Of a DNA stretch of 8,753 nucleotides, positions 1-6,284 are shown in pieces. The position numbers were made by a program, and so were the translations under genes. The DNA comes from Thermoprotei archaeon (GTDB taxonomy: Archaea > Thermoproteota > Thermoprotei_A > Sulfolobales > WANQ01): assembly GCA_027038805.1 (NCBI GenBank), contig JALWGO010000226.1, positions 1-8,753 of the forward strand. The letters run 5' to 3'. Every line of letters starts with the position of its first letter. Position 1 is the first letter of the stretch. The notes beneath the pieces were generated by a model that worked only from the letters and a program-made list of their open reading frames with translations, was not told the DNA's origin and searched no databases.

Positions 1-505
1 ACACTATAGCGCGTGCAATAGCTACACGTTGAGCCTGGCCCCCGCTCAAGTCGTAGGGATATCTCTTAGCTAAAGCCTGGGTAAGCCCTACTCTATCCAA
101 TATCTCGTAGACTATCTCTCTTATCCGATCCTTAGATAAGTCCTTGCGGTGAACCTTTAGCGGCTCGGCTACAATGTCTTCTACCTTCATCCGCGGGTTT
201 AGGGATAGGAAGGGGTTCTGGAATACTGCTTGAACGTTACGCCTATACCATTTAGCTTCTTCCCCCCTTAGCTCTAAGATGTTCTTGCCGTAAAATAATA
301 TCTTACCCGATGTAGGCTTGAGTAAGCCGAGAATACATTTAGCTGTAGTAGTCTTCCCACTACCACTCTCTCCGACTAGAGCAAAGGTCTCGTTCTCACC
401 TATCCTAAAGGAGACGTGGTCAACTGCTCTAACATACCCTACCACTCTCCCAAACACACCCTTCTTTATCGGGAAATATTTTACTAGGTCAACTACCTCA
501 AGCAA
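1..505 (-). CDS. Oligopeptide/dipeptide ABC transporter ATPase, OppF/DppF type (3' part missing)
   Basis: This is one of the two cytoplasmic ATPases powering the peptide-type importer encoded upstream. The first 168 codons are present; the C-terminal part lies beyond base 1. Visible motifs are Walker A GESGSGKT (residues 45-52), the Q-loop in VFQNPF (Q96) and the ABC signature LSGGQ (153-157), followed by AQRVAIARA. Walker B, the H-loop and the OppF C-terminal tail are outside the window. The N-terminus (MLEVVDLVKYFPIKKG) is typical of the F-type subunit, which distinguishes it from the D-type neighbour. In frame, the OppD stop is only four codons upstream of the proposed TTG at 505, so there is little choice of start. 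An AGGTGA motif overlapping the OppD stop lies 12 nt from this TTG, which is long; the only closer in-frame alternative is a rare ATA at 511. It is the last gene seen of the transporter operon. Family assignment is firm; the substrate is unknown. Confidence 0.9.
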   Translation of the reverse strand, partial: MLEVVDLVKYFPIKKGVFGRVVGYVRAVDHVSFRIGENETFALVGESGSGKTTTAKCILGLLKPTSGKILFYGKNILELRGEEAKWYRRNVQAVFQNPFLSLNPRMKVEDIVAEPLKVHRKDLSKDRIREIVYEILDRVGLTQALAKRYPYDLSGGQAQRVAIARAIV

Positions 506-517
506 GCTTATAGTTAA

Positions 518-1489
518 TCACCTCTTATACTTGTGGCATGCTACGAAGTGTCCGGGTTTAACCTCAATTAACGGTGGCTCCTTTTCCCTACAGATATCCA
601 TGGCTTCCTCGCATCGTGGCGCAAAAACACATCCCGGAGGTAGTTTCCTTAAGTCGGGTAACGAGCCCGGTATGTATTTTAGCCTACCAACACGTACACT
701 TGATCTCGGAACACATTCTATTAGCTTACGAGTATAGGGGTGTAGTGGGTTCACTAAAACCTCGTCAACTGGCCCAAACTCCATCATTGCTCCAGCATAT
801 ATTACAAGGATCTTATCACATACTCCAGCGGCGACGCCTAGGTTATGGGTTATGAATACTAGTGCTAGTCCAAGCTTTCTCCGAAGCTCTTGGAGTAGGT
901 CTAGTATTTGTGCCTGAAGCGTTACATCAAGCATTGTAGTGGGCTCATCTGCTATCAGTATGTCTGGTCTAGTAGATAATGCTACTGCTATAGCAGCTCT
1001 CTGAAGCATTCCACCACTAAGCTCGTGGGGGTAGGAGTTGTAGACTCTCTCAGGATCCGGTAAGCCAGCATTCTTTAACGCTTCTATAGCCTTCTTCTTC
1101 AACTCCTCCTTATCGTGTATCCCCAGCTTATAGCGTATAACATCAGATAACATCTGTCCCACGGTGAATAATGGGTTAAAGGAGGCTGCGGGGTCCTGGA
1201 ATATTATTGAGACACTTCGCCCACGTATCTTCTCGAGCTCCTTGCTACTGAGCTCTAATATGTCGACGTTGTTTACGAGTATTTTACCCGATAATACTCT
1301 AGCATTAGCTGGTAGGGCTCCAACTATAGCTAACCCTATAGTCGACTTACCGCTACCGCTCTCCCCCACGAGGCATACTGATTCTCCCTTATCAACGCTA
1401 AAGCTTACTCCGCGTACAGCTTTTACTATTCCCTCCAACGTATAGTAGTGTATTGTAAGGTTTTCCACGACAAGAGGCTTCATGGACAT
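518..1489 (-). CDS. Oligopeptide/dipeptide ABC transporter ATPase, OppD/DppD type
   Basis: A complete 323-residue ATPase of the peptide/nickel importer family, acting on the cytoplasmic face as partner of the OppF-like subunit. Motifs in order: Walker A GESGSGKST (42-50), Q-loop Q98 in IFQDP, signature LSGGM (157-161) followed by LQR, Walker B ILIADEP (177-183) with catalytic E182, a D-loop region TTMLD (184-188, more often TTALD), and H-loop H215. LSGGM is the usual D-type signature variant. The C-terminal oligopeptide-transporter domain holds four cysteines, C287, C293, C300 and C318, in the spacing that binds an iron-sulfur cluster in a characterised bacterial DppD. The ATG at 1489 overlaps the OppC stop (TAATG), with a strong GGGGAGG ribosome-binding site 8 nt upstream, so the start is well supported; a second ATG two codons in is less well placed. 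Length is normal for the family. Substrate specificity cannot be read from this subunit. Confidence 0.95.
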   Translation of the reverse strand: MSMKPLVVENLTIHYYTLEGIVKAVRGVSFSVDKGESVCLVGESGSGKSTIGLAIVGALPANARVLSGKILVNNVDILELSSKELEKIRGRSVSIIFQDPAASFNPLFTVGQMLSDVIRYKLGIHDKEELKKKAIEALKNAGLPDPERVYNSYPHELSGGMLQRAAIAVALSTRPDILIADEPTTMLDVTLQAQILDLLQELRRKLGLALVFITHNLGVAAGVCDKILVIYAGAMMEFGPVDEVLVNPLHPYTRKLIECVPRSSVRVGRLKYIPGSLPDLRKLPPGCVFAPRCEEAMDICREKEPPLIEVKPGHFVACHKYKR

Positions 1490-2370
1490 TATAGCTTCCT
1501 CCCCACAATTAATATGCGTCTAAGCCTGGGATCACCTGCCTCGCGGACAGCATCGGCTAGGAGGTTGAATCCTAGAACAGTGATCAGTATCGCTAGGCCT
1601 GGGAACAAGCTAATCCACCACGCAATGTTGATCGAGCTCCAACCCTCTGTTACCAGTAGGCCCCATTCAGGTGTAGGTGGGGTTACACCTACTCCTAGAA
1701 AGCTTAGTCCAGCTGCTTCTAGGATAGCTGAACCCATGTCGAGAGCTGCTTGGACTGTTACTGGTGTTAGCGCGTTGGGTAGGATGTGGCGGAACATTAT
1801 TGCTAGGGGGTGTACTCCCACTATTCTAGCCGCATCTACATATGGTAGTGTTTTAATAGAGTTGACTTGAACGTATATTAGCCTAGTATACCAGGGCCAC
1901 CAACTAATAGCTAGGGCTATAATAGTATTTGTTAAACCTCTCCCAATAGTTGCTGCCAACGCTATTGCTAGTAGTAGGGGTGGGAAGGCTAGGAACATAT
2001 CAGTTATCCTCATTAGTGTTGTACCGATTTTGCCTCCAAGGTAACCTGCTATCAATCCTATCGGTATCCCTATAATCAAGGCTAAGCCTACAACACCAAC
2101 AGCTATTATCAACGAGAACCTTGCACCCAAGATAACGCGGCTAAACATATCTCTACCCATCTCATCCGTGCCAAAGGGGTGAGCCCATGAAGGCGGCTGA
2201 TACCTCTGATCTAAATGATATACGTCGCCCCAAGCATCTTGGGGATAAGGTGTTATGAAGGGTGCCAGTAAGCCCACAACGAGGAAAGCAGCTACTATTA
2301 CTAGTCCAGCCATTGATACCGGATTGGTTTTTATCAGCTTGAATATTACGCGTATATCCTCGGGTATCAT
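1489..2370 (-). CDS. Peptide-type ABC transporter permease, OppC/DppC type
   Basis: An integral membrane permease of 293 residues, forming the translocation pore with the OppB-like subunit. The first membrane segment (about 19-40) belongs to the OppC N-terminal domain. It is followed by the conserved HPFGTDEMGRDMFSR block (64-78), about five more hydrophobic segments (roughly 85-110, 125-145, 148-168, 207-228 and 250-275) and the C-terminal FNLLADAVREAGDPRLR stretch (268-284) characteristic of OppC. The cytoplasmic EAA loop that docks onto the ATPases is at about 177-204 (DAARIVGVHPLAIMFRHILP). Its ATG at 2370 shares one base with the stop of OppB (TAATG), preceded by GGGTGA; its own stop overlaps the OppD start in the same way. 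Such junctions suggest translational coupling of B, C and D. Family call is firm; the transported substrate is inferred only from context. Confidence 0.94.
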   Translation of the reverse strand: MIPEDIRVIFKLIKTNPVSMAGLVIVAAFLVVGLLAPFITPYPQDAWGDVYHLDQRYQPPSWAHPFGTDEMGRDMFSRVILGARFSLIIAVGVVGLALIIGIPIGLIAGYLGGKIGTTLMRITDMFLAFPPLLLAIALAATIGRGLTNTIIALAISWWPWYTRLIYVQVNSIKTLPYVDAARIVGVHPLAIMFRHILPNALTPVTVQAALDMGSAILEAAGLSFLGVGVTPPTPEWGLLVTEGWSSINIAWWISLFPGLAILITVLGFNLLADAVREAGDPRLRRILIVGRKL

Positions 2371-3392
2371 TACAGTTTCACCCTTGGATCAATTATTGCG
2401 TGGATAATATCCACTATCATGTTGATCACCGTGTAGAAGATAGCCACCAACACTATACTACCAATAATAGCGGGGTAATCGTAGCTCAACAAGGCCATTG
2501 CTGCGTACAAGCCTATACCGGGCCAGACAAAGATTAATTCAACCATAAATGCACCAATAATAGTATAGCCGAAAGATAGTCCCAGTGAAGCAATAACTGG
2601 CGCTAAAGTGTTCTTCAAGGCATACTTGTAGATAACAACCCTCCTAGGCAAACCCCAAGCCAATGCACTACGAGTATAGAGCTCGTTCAAGACCTCTGTC
2701 ATAATGGCTCTCGTCATTCTAGCGCTAAGCCCGAAGGGATAGAAGGCGAGCACTATTGCCGGCAATATTATGTGGTGGAGAGCATTAACGAATACAGCGA
2801 AATTTCCCTCCAAGAGGCTGTCAAGCAGTATGAACCCAGTGATAGGCTTAAACCCTGTTTCAAGTACAATGAACTCGTCTACACGCTTAGCTCCGGGAAG
2901 TATTCCGAGCCAGCTACTAAATACTAGCTGGAATATTAGTGCAAGCCAGAATACTGGAACCGAAGCCCCTAGAACAGATACAATTCTTATCACGTGGTCA
3001 ACCCAAGTATTCCTCTTCAAAGCAGCAAGTGCTCCAAGGGGTATGCCGAGTGCAATGGCTATTATGAAGGCAGTTGTAACGAGCTCTAATGTAGCGGGGA
3101 GAGCAGACAATATATCACTGAGCACTGGCTGCCTAGTACGCCAAGAGACACCCCAGTCGCCCACCAAGAAGTCTCTAAGATAATATAATAACTGGATGTA
3201 GATGGGATCATTCAAGTGTAATTGTTCCCTAGCCTTCTCAATCTGCTCCTCCGTGGGATGAGCTCCAGCCCATAAGAGCTCTGGGTGAGCTGGTATAACA
3301 CGGGTTATAATAAATGTTATTATAAGGACCCCGAAGACGACGACTACTAGTAGGATAAGCCTCTTAACTATATACTCCCTGCTTACCGGCAT
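2370..3392 (-). CDS. Peptide-type ABC transporter permease, OppB/DppB type
   Basis: An integral membrane permease of 340 residues and first gene of the tightly packed B-C-D-F block. It opens with a basic stretch and a long hydrophobic helix (about 10-32). The extracytoplasmic section follows, with the family pattern EQIEKAREQLHLNDPIYIQ (49-67) and GDWGVSW (78-84). Further membrane helices lie near 103-125, 136-160, 203-222, 265-287 and 308-335. The EAA coupling loop is at about 239-267 (ALAWGLPRRVVIYKYALKN). The C-terminus ends DIIHAIIDPRVKL, close to the standard D-P-R ending. The ATG at 3392 is preceded by GAGG 8 nt upstream, within a GAGGCGCCTC palindrome (3395-3404). The 164-bp gap upstream separates it from the binding-protein gene and may contain its own promoter. 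The peptide-transporter family is certain; whether it carries peptides or a small cyclic compound is not. Confidence 0.94.
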   Translation of the reverse strand: MPVSREYIVKRLILLVVVVFGVLIITFIITRVIPAHPELLWAGAHPTEEQIEKAREQLHLNDPIYIQLLYYLRDFLVGDWGVSWRTRQPVLSDILSALPATLELVTTAFIIAIALGIPLGALAALKRNTWVDHVIRIVSVLGASVPVFWLALIFQLVFSSWLGILPGAKRVDEFIVLETGFKPITGFILLDSLLEGNFAVFVNALHHIILPAIVLAFYPFGLSARMTRAIMTEVLNELYTRSALAWGLPRRVVIYKYALKNTLAPVIASLGLSFGYTIIGAFMVELIFVWPGIGLYAAMALLSYDYPAIIGSIVLVAIFYTVINMIVDIIHAIIDPRVKL

Positions 3393-3556
3393 GAGAGGCG
3401 CCTCGAAGAGACCATGGAAGTTACACGTCTTCTAGCAGGATTTCATGGTGACTCAGGGGGTCTGGGGCTGACTATTATATTATCATATGATTTGTATGCA
3501 TGATATATTATAATAATGAAAAAAGAGTTATGGTTCCATAAGGCTCTGTCTCCCTA
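3393..3556 (-). promoter_or_regulatory. Gap between binding-protein and permease genes, with possible promoter for oppB
   Basis: This 164-bp non-coding stretch follows the binding-protein stop. After the terminator-like element at 3516-3540 it becomes strongly AT-rich. Two TATA-like stretches are readable on the minus strand: TTATTATAATATAT around 3504-3517 and ATAATATAATA at 3473-3483. The second would place a start site near 3450 and a leader of about 60 nt before oppB. The leader contains a C-rich tract (complement of GGGGGTCTGGGG, 3456-3467). The element calls are inference from base composition and spacing only. Confidence 0.35.
3516..3540 (-). terminator. Terminator-like hairpin and T-run after the binding-protein gene
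   Basis: On the minus strand, 17 nt after the binding-protein stop, there is a short inverted repeat TATGG-AA-CCATA (3529-3540). It is followed 4 nt later by TTTTTT (3519-3524). Oligo-T tracts alone can terminate archaeal transcription, and the hairpin is weak at high temperature, so the T-run is the main evidence. Partial termination here would give more binding protein than permease. Confidence 0.4.
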
Positions 3557-5344
3557 CTAGCCTTTCACTTCCAATACTTGTGCGAAGATTACTGTAGGAT
3601 AGGCCGGGTTTATCGCTTTGTCGAGGTTCCCGATACTCTTCACTGCTACTCTAACGTCCAGCATATCCCATAATGGTATTGCTGGCACGTCATCGTATAG
3701 TATCTTCTGGGCCTGATAGTAGAGTCTCAGCGCCTTCGCTCTATCAGTTGCCTCTAAGGTTACCGCCTTCTCTATGAGTTTATCGAATTGCGGGTTCTCA
3801 TAATAGCATAGATTGAATAGTTTGCTCTCACTACTGAACATGTTGTATAGGAAGTCGAATGGCGTTATATATGTTGGCCACCAGTAGAATATGAAGAGGT
3901 CTTGGGCCGCCTCAGGGTTCTCCCAGCCGCTCTTAGCTAGAGACCACTGCTCCTCCCAGCTCATGGGCCTTATCTCAACGTTTATTCCTATCTTTGCTAG
4001 ACTTGCCTTGATTACCTCTGCTGTACGCTTCTCGTAGATGTCTCCAGCAGTATATGTTAGGAGTAGTGTCCTATTGATACCATTGGGGAATCCAGCCTGT
4101 GCTAGCAATTGTTTTGCTAGTGTTAGATTGTACTCGTAGGTTAGGTTGTCGAAGTGACCCCACATTCCATGGGGTATGGGCCCACTTGCCACTTGTGCTA
4201 ACCCGTTCCTAGCTATCTTGACTATGTCCTCATAGGGTATTGCGTGGGCTATAGCCCTCCTCACCAATACATTGTCTAGAGGCGGCTTCTTAGTGTTTAT
4301 TAACATGAGCAGGTTCTGGAAGCTTGGCTTAATAACTACTTGTACCTTGGGGTTGTGTTTTAAGTTGTCAACGTCTTCTAATGGCACGTATTCTGCTATA
4401 TGGATATCGCCGGATAATACTAGTCTCTCCTGGGTTACAGAGTCTTTAACTATCTTTACAACAAATACGTCGGGGGCGTTAGGCGAGGCTAATGGGTAGT
4501 TGGGTTCCTTCCAGCCCCACCAGTCTGGGTTCTTCTCTAAGATTACCTCGTTTTCGGGATCCCATTTCACAAGCTTGTATGGGCCACTACCAGCATCGTG
4601 GCCCGCGTTAAACCAGTCTGCCACCTTGGGGTCTGTTAGATTCTTTGCCCCAGCGTATTCTACTACCTTGGGGCTAAAGATCCATGCACCATAAGATGAA
4701 GCGGCTATCTTGTCTAGGGCTGCTGGATACTTTAAGTAGAACTTAATAGTATAATTATCTACTACTTCGATGTGATCGACCGGATCCCATATGAAGGCGG
4801 CTCCCTGGCCCAATGCAATGGTTCTCTCAATACTCTCCTTCACCGCTTCAGCTGTAACTGGTGTACCATCGTGGAATACAGCGTTCTTCCGGAGATGGAA
4901 TGTCCAGACTGTACCATTATTACTACTCTCCCACGAAACCGCTAACCCTGGTATGAACTTGTCTTGGAGTGGGTCATACCATAGTAGGGGTTCATAGACT
5001 AGTGGCATCCATAGGATTGAGTTAGAGAACTCTGTGCTGGGGTCAGCGCTAGTCATTTCTGATAGTGATGCATATATTACTAGAGTCTTCTTCCCGGGGG
5101 CTGTGGTTGTTGGCGAGGGACTACTAGTTGTTGGGCTTGGCGAACTAGTTGTAGTTGGCGATGAAGTAGTTGTAGGGGATGGGGAAGGACTACTAGTTGT
5201 TGGTGAAGGAGATGTGGTTGTAGTAGCTGGTGCTGGTTTCTGTGCTGCATAGTATGCTCCAATAGCCACTATTATTATGATAATGATCACGGCTATTACG
5301 ATTCCAGCTGTTTTAGAAAGACCTTTTACGGATGTTCTTCTCAC
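3557..5344 (-). CDS. Extracellular solute-binding protein, peptide-type (SBP family 5), with pilin-like anchor
   Basis: This is the substrate receptor of the importer, 595 residues from the proposed GTG at 5344. The N-terminus is basic (MRRTSVKGLSK). It runs into an uninterrupted hydrophobic helix (about 13-33, with a run of six isoleucines) and then a Ser/Thr/Pro-rich linker (37-83). The family-5 binding domain follows, recognised by PGLAVSWESSNNGTVWTFHL (132-151) and by FHDGTPVTAEAVKESI further on. K7-G8-L9 before the helix fits a class III (prepilin-like) signal peptide. There is no lipobox cysteine and no C-terminal membrane segment. Six N-glycosylation sequons (N143, N197, N235, N400, N406, N424) fit a surface location. 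A GTG at 5353 would add three residues but has no ribosome-binding site, whereas AAGGTG sits 6 nt before the GTG at 5344. It lies directly upstream of the permease genes, so it almost certainly serves them. The ligand may be a peptide or, judging from neighbours, a cyclic amide. Confidence 0.93.
   Translation of the reverse strand: MRRTSVKGLSKTAGIVIAVIIIIIIVAIGAYYAAQKPAPATTTTSPSPTTSSPSPSPTTTSSPTTTSSPSPTTSSPSPTTTAPGKKTLVIYASLSEMTSADPSTEFSNSILWMPLVYEPLLWYDPLQDKFIPGLAVSWESSNNGTVWTFHLRKNAVFHDGTPVTAEAVKESIERTIALGQGAAFIWDPVDHIEVVDNYTIKFYLKYPAALDKIAASSYGAWIFSPKVVEYAGAKNLTDPKVADWFNAGHDAGSGPYKLVKWDPENEVILEKNPDWWGWKEPNYPLASPNAPDVFVVKIVKDSVTQERLVLSGDIHIAEYVPLEDVDNLKHNPKVQVVIKPSFQNLLMLINTKKPPLDNVLVRRAIAHAIPYEDIVKIARNGLAQVASGPIPHGMWGHFDNLTYEYNLTLAKQLLAQAGFPNGINRTLLLTYTAGDIYEKRTAEVIKASLAKIGINVEIRPMSWEEQWSLAKSGWENPEAAQDLFIFYWWPTYITPFDFLYNMFSSESKLFNLCYYENPQFDKLIEKAVTLEATDRAKALRLYYQAQKILYDDVPAIPLWDMLDVRVAVKSIGNLDKAINPAYPTVIFAQVLEVKG
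5096..5236 (-). repeat. Imperfect short repeats encoding the Ser/Thr/Pro linker
   Basis: This part of the binding-protein gene is low-complexity. It encodes repeated SPSPTTS-like units (about 7 residues, 21 bp) interspersed with TTTSSP. On the plus strand it reads as recurring CTACTAGTTGTTGG and GTAGTTGGCGA-like blocks. Such linkers space the binding domain away from the membrane or surface lattice and are probable O-glycosylation targets. Repeat number may vary between strains by slippage. Confidence 0.75.
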
Positions 5345-5450
5345 ACTATGCACCTTGTATAGGTGTTTCGAAAATATTCTATCCCACTATTACTTTTGGA
5401 AAGCCCTTAATAGTATTTATATTTTGTTTTAATAAGTTTTATATAAGTGT
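5345..5450 (-). promoter_or_regulatory. Promoter and leader of the binding-protein gene
   Basis: This AT-rich stretch separates the racemase stop from the binding-protein start. On the minus strand it carries two TATA-like boxes: TTATATAAAA (5437-5446) and AAAATATAAATA (5414-5425). Start sites about 25 nt downstream would give leaders of roughly 50-70 nt. The ribosome-binding site AAGGTG (5351-5356) lies in a small inverted repeat CACCT-ATACA-AGGTG (5351-5365). The gene therefore probably has its own promoter even if some transcription reads through from the racemase. Confidence 0.5.
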
Positions 5451-6176
5451 TCACCTATGTTTCTCCCACTCCCTTACCTTATGTTCTGGAGGATTGTATA
5501 GGAAGGCCTTGCTATGCCTTAACCCTATGCTCGCTAATGCTTCAGCTACCTTGAATGTTGTTAGCGTTGGATCTATTACTGGTACTCCTAGTTCTTCCTC
5601 GAGTTCTTTTGTCAAACCTATGAATCCACCGCATCCCAAGACTATTACTTCCGCACCATATTCTTCTATTGCTTTCCGTGCCTCAGCTAATACCTGCTTC
5701 TTCAATAACTCTAAGTCCTCCCTCATCTCAAGTACCCCTAACTCTATACCACTTGTATAGGCTACACGATCCAATACGCCAAGCTCCAAGGCCTTCTTAT
5801 GATAGAGTGCACGAGCATTCCTACCAGTAGATATTATTGCTATCCTATGCCCCAGCAATAAGGCTGTAATGATACTGGTTTCACCTATCCCGAGTACAAG
5901 GATTTTTACTCTCTCACGAGCAGCGTGGAGGCCTGGGTCATCGAAGCAGTTGATAACTACTGCGTCGAAGCCTTCTTTCTCGGCTCTTACAACTTCTTCT
6001 ACTACGTGGTGAGCTACTAGGTCTCGATCATATTCACTCTCAATACTCTCCGGCCCCTCTCTTAGGCTCCGAACAACTATACTTGTCTCGGGGGAAGCGT
6101 GTTTTTCGAGAAAACTTTGTGTGAGTTCATCCCACTTACTGGTTGCCACAGGATTTATAACTAGTATTCTGGGCAA
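5451..6176 (-). CDS. Asp/Glu/hydantoin racemase-family protein (racemase 1)
   Basis: A 241-residue cytoplasmic protein of the cofactor-independent Asp/Glu/hydantoin racemase superfamily, which moves a proton at a chiral carbon using two cysteines. It starts MPRILVINPVATSKWDE, as hydantoin/allantoin racemases do. It has C77 in VVINCFDDPGL and C182 in VLGCGGF, the expected pair with about 105 residues between them. Also conserved are HASPETSI (26-33), LGIGETS (95-101), HRIAIISTG (110-118) and VPVIDP (198-203). The length is normal for the hydantoin racemase branch. The start must be TTG at 6176, because the codon two upstream is a stop; GGGTG sits 8 nt before it. It is divergent from DUF917 and clearly related to the plus-strand racemase at 7385, but diverged. 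GCGGF replaces the more usual GC(T/A)G(L/M)A, so activity or substrate may differ. Likely substrate is a hydantoin-like ring; an amino acid or maleate-type substrate is possible. Confidence 0.85.
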   Translation of the reverse strand: MPRILVINPVATSKWDELTQSFLEKHASPETSIVVRSLREGPESIESEYDRDLVAHHVVEEVVRAEKEGFDAVVINCFDDPGLHAARERVKILVLGIGETSIITALLLGHRIAIISTGRNARALYHKKALELGVLDRVAYTSGIELGVLEMREDLELLKKQVLAEARKAIEEYGAEVIVLGCGGFIGLTKELEEELGVPVIDPTLTTFKVAEALASIGLRHSKAFLYNPPEHKVREWEKHR

Positions 6177-6284
6177 AACCTAAACACCCTTGCGAATTAG
6201 TGTTAGACTGGTTAAAATTCTTTTCACCCGATATGAGATAGTTTTATATCGTGTTTGGAGGATACACTATATACTGTGGTAACA
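6177..6284. promoter_or_regulatory. Divergent promoter region between racemase 1 and DUF917
   Basis: This short region separates two divergently transcribed genes. Plus strand: TTTTATAT (6242-6249) is a good TATA candidate, predicting a start near 6272 and a leaderless or very short leader for DUF917. Minus strand: GAAAAG followed by AATTTTAA (about 6212-6224) resembles a BRE plus TATA for racemase 1. CGATAT (6229-6234) and ATATCG (6246-6251) form an inverted repeat with an 11-nt spacer, overlapping the plus-strand TATA box. This would suit a dimeric regulator controlling both sides. All element calls are inferences from sequence pattern. Confidence 0.5.

Noticed and set aside
1448..1870. Long open frame on the plus strand opposite the OppC/OppD-like genes
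   Set aside because: It lies wholly antisense to well-supported genes, shows no recognisable family, and has low-complexity basic composition typical of a shadow frame.
3383..3446. Two mini-frames on the minus strand before oppB (4 codons at 3446-3432, and 10 codons plus stop at 3415-3383 overlapping the oppB start)
   Set aside because: They could act as leader peptides, but neither has a ribosome-binding site and such short frames are expected by chance.
3456..3467. GGGGGTCTGGGG as a possible G-quadruplex
   Set aside because: Only two G-runs are present; four are needed for an intramolecular quadruplex.
5034..5252. Plus-strand repetitive Gly/Val-rich frame, and a Gln/His-rich frame at 5080-5262 minus
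   Set aside because: Both are out-of-frame readings of the repeats encoding the Ser/Thr/Pro linker.
5300..5344. Twin-arginine (Tat) signal in the binding protein
   Set aside because: An RR pair is present near the start, but the following residues (T-S-V-K) do not fit the R-R-x-F/L-L-K pattern; the K-G-L processing site before the helix fits a class III signal better.
5332..5760. Plus-strand open frame spanning the racemase 1 end and the promoter gap
   Set aside because: Most of it is antisense to racemase 1, and the part over the gap translates AT-rich promoter DNA into aromatic-rich residues. No family match.
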